Below are positions 31,118-36,448 of a DNA stretch of 36,448 nt, piece by piece. The stretch covers positions 1 to 36,448 of the forward strand of contig JAHHSE010000002.1 in assembly GCA_020025395.1 (NCBI GenBank), given 5' to 3'. Source of the stretch: Oscillospiraceae bacterium (GTDB lineage: Bacteria > Bacillota > Clostridia > Oscillospirales > Oscillospiraceae). Under the pieces are notes generated by a model. That model saw nothing but the letters and a program-made list of their open reading frames with translations, was not told the DNA's origin and did not search any database. The translations under genes and the position numbers were made by a program. Position 1 is the stretch's first letter; every line of letters starts with the position of its first letter.

Positions 31118-32294
31118 ATCCGCCTTTCTTGCGCTCCCGCTTTTCCTGATACATCCTCTCATCCGCACGGCGAATCAAAACCTGATACTCCCTTCCCTCC
31201 ACCGGATAGAGGGTATACCCCAGGGAAAATCGAACAGAGACCTCTGTCCCGGCATCTATCCGCATCATTCGGATGTCCCGCTTCCGCTGAAGCGCCCCGA
31301 TGGCCTCCTCTACCTCTTCCCGGCTCTGATAGCCGTGGAGGAAAAGGGTGAATTCATCGCCTCCCACCCTGGCGCAGACGGTGTGTTCCTGATCCAGCTC
31401 CTTTAATATTCCTGTAATCTCCTTTAGGTATTGATCCCCCTGATGGTGTCCATAATTGTCATTGACCTGCTTCAGACCGTCCGCATCAATGACCACAAAG
31501 CTCCCCCATTTCGCCTCCTCCTGCGCCAGCAGAGTCTCCACCCGCTCGCAGAAGCCCCTTCGGTTGTAGAGCTGGGTCAGCTCATCCACATCCCTCTGGG
31601 TCTTCAGAGTCTCCATCTGCCCCCACCATTGGGAGATATCCATCATCCAGACCAGCCTGCTCTGCTCATAGGTCAGCTCCTCCATCCGGACCCAGATCAC
31701 CCGCTCCCCCTCTGTCATCTGATAGATATGCTCCTCCCGCTTCATAGGGTGCTTCTTAAGCTCCTCAATTCGCTGGGCCACCTGTTCCAGACAGGCCTGA
31801 GAGGGCTCCTTCCGGGTGGAATCCACCTTTAGAATCTCAAGGATGATCCGGTTTGCGAAGGCCTGGTGATAAAACGTGTTGTACTCATAGATCCCGATGG
31901 GAATTTGGCTCCGTTCAATGACGGTGCTGAACCTGTGGAAGGATCCCCTCATATTTATCAGCATTTTATTGAGATAGCGCTGCAGGACCTCCAATTCGGG
32001 CACCTCTGTATGAACATGGACGCTCTCCAGATTGCCCTCCTCCATGCTGCTCAGCTGGGAGATGATCTCCTCCAGCCCCCTGACCAATCTCTTATTCATG
32101 TAAAAAACCGCCAGGAGGGTGACGGCCAGGGCGAGAAGGATGAGATAGCCCAGCAAACAAAGGAGATCCGCCAAAACGGAGCGGAGCGCGTGGGAGGGGG
32201 GAAGGGAGATGCGGATGGCCAAGTGGATGGGCAGGATGAAAAGCAGGAAGAACGACAGAACGCCAAGCAGCAGATGAAACCCCTTTTTTCTCAT
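31116..32294 (-). CDS. Membrane-bound diguanylate cyclase-like protein (GGDEF)
   Basis: A 392-residue protein. Two membrane helices at about 7-30 and 42-66, a HAMP-like linker to about 118, a PAS-like region at about 122-225, and a GGDEF domain at about 238-388. The active-site loop RVGGDEF (309-315) is intact, so synthesis of cyclic di-GMP is expected. The inhibitory RxxD site usually a few residues before the loop is missing (EHTVCA there). Start at 32294 with GGAGG about seven bases before ATG; the frame is open 72 bases earlier. No EAL partner is in the window. Confidence 0.88.
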   Translation of the reverse strand: MRKKGFHLLLGVLSFFLLFILPIHLAIRISLPPSHALRSVLADLLCLLGYLILLALAVTLLAVFYMNKRLVRGLEEIISQLSSMEEGNLESVHVHTEVPELEVLQRYLNKMLINMRGSFHRFSTVIERSQIPIGIYEYNTFYHQAFANRIILEILKVDSTRKEPSQACLEQVAQRIEELKKHPMKREEHIYQMTEGERVIWVRMEELTYEQSRLVWMMDISQWWGQMETLKTQRDVDELTQLYNRRGFCERVETLLAQEEAKWGSFVVIDADGLKQVNDNYGHHQGDQYLKEITGILKELDQEHTVCARVGGDEFTLFLHGYQSREEVEEAIGALQRKRDIRMMRIDAGTEVSVRFSLGYTLYPVEGREYQVLIRRADERMYQEKRERKKGG

Positions 32295-32373
32295 AAAACC
32301 CCCTCCTGTCCCGCCGGGCCTCCATCCCACTGCCCCGGCTCCCTCTATCAGCCGGGACGGAAACATTGGAGCC

Positions 32374-33057
32374 TTATGGGATCGTGATCTCCCTTACGGT
32401 CAAAACACCGTCCTGCACCGAGAAACGAATGTTCCTCCCGGCAAATTCCAGCCCATAAATCCGCCCGCCCTCCTTTTGGTAGGAGGGGCGGGGATCCTGG
32501 GCCAGGATCCCCCGCAAAGCCTCCCGCTTTTCCGGGGGCACCAGGGCCAGAAGGGATTCCTTAATCTCCACCCGGATCTGTTTGCCCCCCTCCTCCGCAA
32601 ATCCGCCCACGGCATCCGGGTGACAGTCGGTATAGGGAAGATAGGGCTTGATGTCGAAGATGGGGGTGCCATTCATCAGATCCGCCCCCGCCACCCGGAG
32701 AACCGCACCCAGACCGGGGGTCTGCTCCACCCCCAAAAGCCGGACCGAGGAGAGGCCGAGGGCGTTGGGACGGAAGGGGGAGCGGGTGGCAAAGACCCCC
32801 ATTCGGGCGTTGCCCCCCAGCCGGGGCGGACGCACCGTGGGGGACCAGGTCTCCCGCACCGTCTCGGAAAACTGCCAGATGAGCCAGAGATGGCTGAATC
32901 CTTCCAGCCCCCGGACGGCTTCCGGATTTCGATATGCTTCCTCAAATACCACCAGCGCCTCCAGAGACTCCACCAGGCCGCTCTGTCTTGGTATGCCGAA
33001 CTTCCCGGAAAAATCACTGTGAATCCGGGCGATAATATGCAGCGGGGGAACCGTCAT
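32374..33057 (-). CDS. trmO: tRNA t6A37 N6-methyltransferase TrmO
   Basis: A 227-residue SAM-dependent enzyme of the TsaA/TrmO beta-barrel family that methylates threonylcarbamoyladenosine at position 37 of tRNAs reading ACN codons. Signature segments are GLEGFSHLWLIWQF, GVFATRSPFRPNALGLSSVRL and DIKPYLPYTDCHPDA. AGGAGGT five bases before ATG at 33057 decides the start; the frame is open 78 bases earlier. A hairpin at 33075-33103 (CCGGAG and CTCCGG arms with an inner GGGAC/GTCCC) lies right before the ribosome site and could affect translation. It lies 79 bases upstream of the GGDEF gene and may share its transcript. Confidence 0.92.
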   Translation of the reverse strand: MTVPPLHIIARIHSDFSGKFGIPRQSGLVESLEALVVFEEAYRNPEAVRGLEGFSHLWLIWQFSETVRETWSPTVRPPRLGGNARMGVFATRSPFRPNALGLSSVRLLGVEQTPGLGAVLRVAGADLMNGTPIFDIKPYLPYTDCHPDAVGGFAEEGGKQIRVEIKESLLALVPPEKREALRGILAQDPRPSYQKEGGRIYGLEFAGRNIRFSVQDGVLTVREITIP

Positions 33058-33267
33058 ATCTGACCTCCTGCTCTCCGGAGGGGACTTGAGGTCCCGGCTC
33101 CGGAAACGAGATGATAGGAAGAACGCATTTTCCATTCTCTGAGTATGGATTTTATTTTCCTCTTTTCTTTACCATACCATAAACAGGGAAAAAAAACAAT
33201 CATTCCATGGGATCTGCCCCCCTTCTGTTATGTGAGCCTTCCGTTGCAATCTCATAGCGAAGCGTTC

Positions 33268-33297
33268 TTTACAAAGGATGGGAAAATGTGATAATAT
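33268..33297 (+). promoter_or_regulatory. Promoter of the DUF1836-degV-prmA operon
   Basis: TTTACA at 33268-33273, an 18-base spacer and TAATAT at 33292-33297. It places transcription start near 33304, after the upstream GTG that would otherwise begin the first gene. Confidence 0.6.
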
Positions 33298-33320
33298 ATA
33301 CTATCAAGCCTCATGGGAGG

Positions 33321-33899
33321 ATGCCTTGTTTTCGGTCTGCCGCCTCCCTGGGCAGGAAGAGAGGCGCACCCCTTTTGGAAGAACTGCAGGAACTCAAACG
33401 GCGGCTGAGAGAAGAGCGTCCGGTGGATTGGCCCGAAATGCCTGACATTGCTTTGTATATGGACCAGGTGATCTCCTACCTGCCCCGTCAGCACATCCAT
33501 TTTGATGAGGGAGATGTGCTCACCTCTGCCATGGTCAATAACTATATTAAAGAAGGCCTTCTCCCCAGGGCGGACGGGAAACGGTACAGCCGCACCCATC
33601 TGGCCTATCTCACCGCCATCAGCGCGTTAAAGCAGGTCCTGTCTGTCCGGGACATCGGGACCCTGGTGCGGGCAGGGGAGGAGGGGAAGGCTCCGGAGGA
33701 GCTTTACGCCGTCTTCCGGCAGGAGCTGGACCGGGCCCTTTCCGCGACGGGAGATCAAATCCCCGAAGGGCTCTCCCAGGAGGACCTGCCCCGGCTGGCT
33801 CTTTCCCTGGCGGTGCGGAGCTATGCGGACCGGCTGGCCTGTCAGCGGATCATTTCCCTAATTCACGCCCATCTCCCAGATCAAAAACGGAAAAAGTGA
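33321..33899 (+). CDS. DUF1836 protein
   Basis: A 192-residue protein of the DUF1836 family, identified by WPEMPDIALYMDQVISYL, LTSAMVNNYIKEGLL and RYSRTHLAYLTAISALKQVL. The family has a MerR-like winged helix look and is presumed to bind DNA, but its function is unknown. The start is uncertain. The longest frame begins with GTG at 33288, inside the promoter; ATG at 33321 is used here although GGAGG abuts it directly. A TTG at 33375, giving a start at LEELQELKRR, is another option. It precedes degV by ten bases. Confidence 0.82.
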   Translation: MPCFRSAASLGRKRGAPLLEELQELKRRLREERPVDWPEMPDIALYMDQVISYLPRQHIHFDEGDVLTSAMVNNYIKEGLLPRADGKRYSRTHLAYLTAISALKQVLSVRDIGTLVRAGEEGKAPEELYAVFRQELDRALSATGDQIPEGLSQEDLPRLALSLAVRSYADRLACQRIISLIHAHLPDQKRKK

Positions 33900-33909
33900 G
33901 GACTTTTCT

Positions 33910-34782
33910 ATGAATAACTATGTAATTGTCACCGATTCCTCCATCGACCTTCCCGCTCAGATGGTGGAGGAGATGGGCCTTGTTGTGGCCCCCCTCCGCT
34001 TCACCTTCGGTCAGGAGACCTTTGAAGACCGCCCGGATTGCAGAGACATGGCCATTGAGGACTTTTATCAGCGGCTGCGGGAGGGAGAGCTGCCCACCAC
34101 CTCCGCTGTCAATGTGGGGGACTACCATGCCTATTTGACCCCCCTTCTCAAGGAGGGGAAGGACATTTTAATCCTGGCCTTCTCCTCCGGCCTCTCCGCC
34201 ACCTATCAGTCCGCCGCCATCGCCGCCCAGGAGCTGAGAGAGGCCTTCCCGGAGCGGAAGATTCTGGCGGTAGATACCCTCTGCGCCTCCATGGGTCAGG
34301 GGCTGCTCCTCTGGCTGGCCGCTCAGAAAAAGCGGGAGGGGCTCTCTTTGGAGGCCCTTCGGGACTGGGTGGAGGAAAACAAGCTTCGGGTGATTCACTG
34401 GGTTGTGGTCAACGACCTGGATCATCTCAAGCGGGGGGGACGGATCTCCGCCACCACCGCCTTTGTGGGCGGCCTCCTCTCCATTAAACCCATCATCCAT
34501 CTGGACCCGGAGGGGAAACTGGTCAATGTGGCCAAAGTCAGAGGGCGGACCGCCTCTCTCAACTACCTGGTTGAAAAGATGATGGAGCTCTCTGACCCCA
34601 AGGAGGGGCAGACCGTTTTTATCAGCCACAGCGACTGCCTCTCCGATGCCCAATATGTGGGGGAGCTGCTGAAGGAAAAGGGACTTGCAAAAGATGTGGT
34701 CTATCACTTTATCGGCCCGGTGATCGGCGCCCATACCGGACCGGGCACCGTGGCTGTATTCTGCATGGGGCGGGAGCGCTGA
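33910..34782 (+). CDS. DegV family fatty-acid-binding protein
   Basis: A 290-residue DegV protein, which binds a fatty acid in a deep pocket. In Firmicutes such FakB proteins present fatty acids to the kinase FakA. Signs are VIVTDSSIDLP at the start, PTTSAVNVGDY, AFSSGLSATYQSA, VVVNDLDHLKRGGRIS and the final GAHTGPGTVAVF. GAGG eight bases before ATG. It lies between DUF1836 and prmA with ten-base and one-base gaps, so an operon is certain in practice. No FakA is in view. Confidence 0.93.
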   Translation: MNNYVIVTDSSIDLPAQMVEEMGLVVAPLRFTFGQETFEDRPDCRDMAIEDFYQRLREGELPTTSAVNVGDYHAYLTPLLKEGKDILILAFSSGLSATYQSAAIAAQELREAFPERKILAVDTLCASMGQGLLLWLAAQKKREGLSLEALRDWVEENKLRVIHWVVVNDLDHLKRGGRISATTAFVGGLLSIKPIIHLDPEGKLVNVAKVRGRTASLNYLVEKMMELSDPKEGQTVFISHSDCLSDAQYVGELLKEKGLAKDVVYHFIGPVIGAHTGPGTVAVFCMGRER

Positions 34783-34783
34783 C

Positions 34784-35725
34784 ATGGATTTAAAATGGCT
34801 GGAAATCGCGGTGGACACCACCGCCGATCAAATGGATGCCCTGGCCGCGCGGCTCACCATGAACGGGGTCACCGGCCTGGTCCTGGAGGACGAGGCGGAT
34901 TTCAAGGCCTTTTTGGAACAGAACCGCCAGTACTGGGACTATGTGGATGAGGAGCTGCTGGAGACCATGAAGGGGGTCTGCCGGATCAAGTTTTATGTCA
35001 CCGACGACGACGACGGAAGGGCCCAGCTCAAGCGCTGGATGGAGGGGATCGATACTCCATACTCCTCCGCCCCACTGGGGGAGAACGACTGGGCCACCAG
35101 CTGGCAGAAATATTATAAGCCCCTTGCGGTGGGGAAGAAGCTTTATATCGTCCCCGAATGGGAGCGGGAAGGGGCCTCGGCCCAGGGGAAGGTCCCGGTC
35201 TATCTCAATCCCGGCCTGACCTTCGGCACCGGCTCTCACACCTCCACCCAGCTCTGCCTGAGCGGTCTGGAAGAGGTGCTTTGCCCCGGGGACCGTGTGC
35301 TGGACTTGGGCTGCGGCAGCGGCATCCTCTCCATCGCCGCCCTTGTCCTGGGGGCCTGCCACGCCACGGCGGTGGATATCGACCCAAAGGCGGTGGAGGT
35401 GGCCTATGAAAACGCCCGGTTAAACGGCATCGGCCGGGACCGCTACACGGTCCGGGCAGGGGATATCCTCACCGACCGGGCGCTGACGGCGGAGCTGGGC
35501 AGGGAGACCTATCAGGTCATCCTCTCCAACATCGTGGCCGATGTAATCATCCCCCTTTCCCCCCTGGCGGCCGCGCTGATGGCTCCCGGCGGCTGGTTTC
35601 TCTGCTCCGGCGTCATCGACACCAGGGCGGAGGAGGTCCGAAGCGCTTTGGAGCGCTCTGGCATGACCCGCATCCGAAAGCGGGAGCGGGACGGCTGGGT
35701 CTCTTTTCTGGCCCAAAAAGCCTGA
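34784..35725 (+). CDS. prmA: Ribosomal protein L11 methyltransferase
   Basis: A 313-residue SAM-dependent enzyme that methylates ribosomal protein L11 on several lysines. The N-terminal substrate domain (MDLKWLEIAVDTTADQMDAL) is followed by GLTFGTGSHTSTQLCL and the SAM-binding VLDLGCGSGILSIAA, then the NIVADVI motif typical of PrmA. Length is normal. The ATG is one base after the degV stop. A terminator follows at 35757. Confidence 0.94.
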   Translation: MDLKWLEIAVDTTADQMDALAARLTMNGVTGLVLEDEADFKAFLEQNRQYWDYVDEELLETMKGVCRIKFYVTDDDDGRAQLKRWMEGIDTPYSSAPLGENDWATSWQKYYKPLAVGKKLYIVPEWEREGASAQGKVPVYLNPGLTFGTGSHTSTQLCLSGLEEVLCPGDRVLDLGCGSGILSIAALVLGACHATAVDIDPKAVEVAYENARLNGIGRDRYTVRAGDILTDRALTAELGRETYQVILSNIVADVIIPLSPLAAALMAPGGWFLCSGVIDTRAEEVRSALERSGMTRIRKRERDGWVSFLAQKA

Positions 35726-35756
35726 CCCTCTCTTCGGGTATTCCCATGATCGGATC

Positions 35757-35800
35757 CATGATACCATATCTGCCCATCAGATATGGTATCATGTCTTTTT
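35757..35800 (+). terminator. Intrinsic terminator after prmA
   Basis: CATGATACCATATCTG at 35757-35772 pairs exactly with its complement at 35778-35793, followed by TCTTTTT. It ends the DUF1836-degV-prmA operon. Confidence 0.9.
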
Positions 35801-35824
35801 CTCTCGGAGCAGAGGAGGTGTTTT

Positions 35825-36448
35825 ATGAAAAAGGCCAAGGTACAAAGGATGGTTTTTTCCCCCCGGCGCCGGGTGCTGGCGGTCAGCGATATCCACGGCA
35901 ACCTGCCCTTTCTGAAGGGGCTGCTGGAAAAGGTCCGATTTTCCGAAGAGGATATTCTGGTTCTGGTGGGGGATCTGCTGGAAAAGGGTCCGGAGAGTCT
36001 GGCCACCCTCCGTTTCTGCATGGAGCTGGCAAAGACCCATACCGTCTATCCCCTCTGTGGGAACTGTGACGATCTCCTCCTCCGCTTGCTGGACTCCGGC
36101 GGGGAGCGGGATGAGAGCTTTTTCCGCTTCTACTACGGGACCTGGGGGGATCGGAGCCTGATGGCCCAGATGGCGGGGGAGCTGGGCCTTCCGCTGAGAG
36201 AGGCGGAGGATCTGAAGGCGGTCCGCCGGCTTCTCCCCCGGCGGTTTCCTGAGGAATTGGCCTATCTTCGGGCACTCCCCACCATTTTGGAGACCCGGCA
36301 CTGCTTTTTTGTCCATGGGGGCATTCCCAGAGAGACGGAGCTGGACCGGCTGGATGCCTGGTCCTGTATGAAAAACGACAACTTTTTGGGTCAGAACCGC
36401 TCCTTTTCCAAGTGGGTGGTGGTGGGCCACTGGCCTGTGACCCACTAT
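35825..36448 (+). CDS. Metallophosphoesterase (calcineurin-like), 3' end cut by the window
   Basis: 208 residues are visible. The phosphoesterase motifs appear in order: SDIHGN (21-26), GDLLEKG in the place of GDxxDRG, GNCDD in the place of GNHE, FVHGGIP, and a final VVGHWPVTHY at the window edge. AGGAGG seven bases before ATG sets the start. The Asp-to-Leu-rich second motif and Cys in GNCD differ from PPP phosphatases of the classical kind; GNCD occurs in some bacterial families of the fold. Substrate unknown: protein phosphate, Ap4A or cyclic nucleotides are possible. Confidence 0.85.
   Translation, partial: MKKAKVQRMVFSPRRRVLAVSDIHGNLPFLKGLLEKVRFSEEDILVLVGDLLEKGPESLATLRFCMELAKTHTVYPLCGNCDDLLLRLLDSGGERDESFFRFYYGTWGDRSLMAQMAGELGLPLREAEDLKAVRRLLPRRFPEELAYLRALPTILETRHCFFVHGGIPRETELDRLDAWSCMKNDNFLGQNRSFSKWVVVGHWPVTHY

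Overview
The window looks like a GC-rich, strictly anaerobic Firmicute of the class Clostridia. An Oscillospiraceae relative (the Flavonifractor, Lawsonibacter and Intestinimonas neighbourhood) is my inference, not a database result. The signs are a SCIFF ranthipeptide with its radical SAM maturase, an SLH-anchored surface protein, oxygen-sensitive 4-hydroxybutyryl-CoA dehydratase, and low-GC-Firmicute style ribosome sites and promoters despite the high GC content. No rRNA, tRNA, CRISPR array, insertion sequence or phage gene was seen.

Layout. 1-1921: the end of an Orn/Lys/Arg-type decarboxylase, then the SCIFF peptide gene and its maturase. 2218-4651: a chemoreceptor behind a structured leader. 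4664-4969: a nested palindromic intergenic element. 5015-10083 (minus strand): a four-gene purine operon, xanthine dehydrogenase A, B, C and guanine deaminase, with overlapping genes and a clear promoter. 10143-10887: a DUF624/YesL-like membrane protein. 10901-20976 (minus strand): the most interesting block, ten genes in one direction. It starts with a permease, 4-hydroxybutyryl-CoA dehydratase (abfD), a NifU-like protein, a Cys-rich/FabZ-like fusion and 4-hydroxybutyrate CoA-transferase (abfT). After a 17-bp perfect hairpin it continues with an acyl carrier protein, a metallo-beta-lactamase-fold hydrolase, a LuxE-like acyl-protein synthetase, a LuxC-like acyl reductase and an AMP-forming ligase. 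No luciferase genes are present. 21104-24671 (minus strand): malic enzyme, a YcxB-like protein and a PAS/AAA+ sigma54 activator.

How the central block is probably run. A well-formed sigma54 (-24/-12) promoter lies in front of the permease gene. Two 25-bp near-identical sites 82 bp apart lie about 90 to 200 bp upstream of it, and the terminator of the activator gene lies between them and the promoter. The simplest reading is that the neighbouring activator senses a metabolite and switches on the permease-abfD-abfT block. Whether the ACP/LuxE/LuxC/ligase half belongs to the same transcript and pathway is open. It looks like a carboxylate-to-aldehyde reduction system working on a carrier protein.

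24853-36448: an XRE regulator with a zinc ribbon, a 400-bp AT- and pyrimidine-rich gap with an orphan terminator, the two-repeat SLH surface protein, an NhaC antiporter with a small membrane partner, a diguanylate cyclase-like protein and TrmO on the minus strand, a DUF1836-DegV-PrmA operon, and a metallophosphoesterase cut by the window end.
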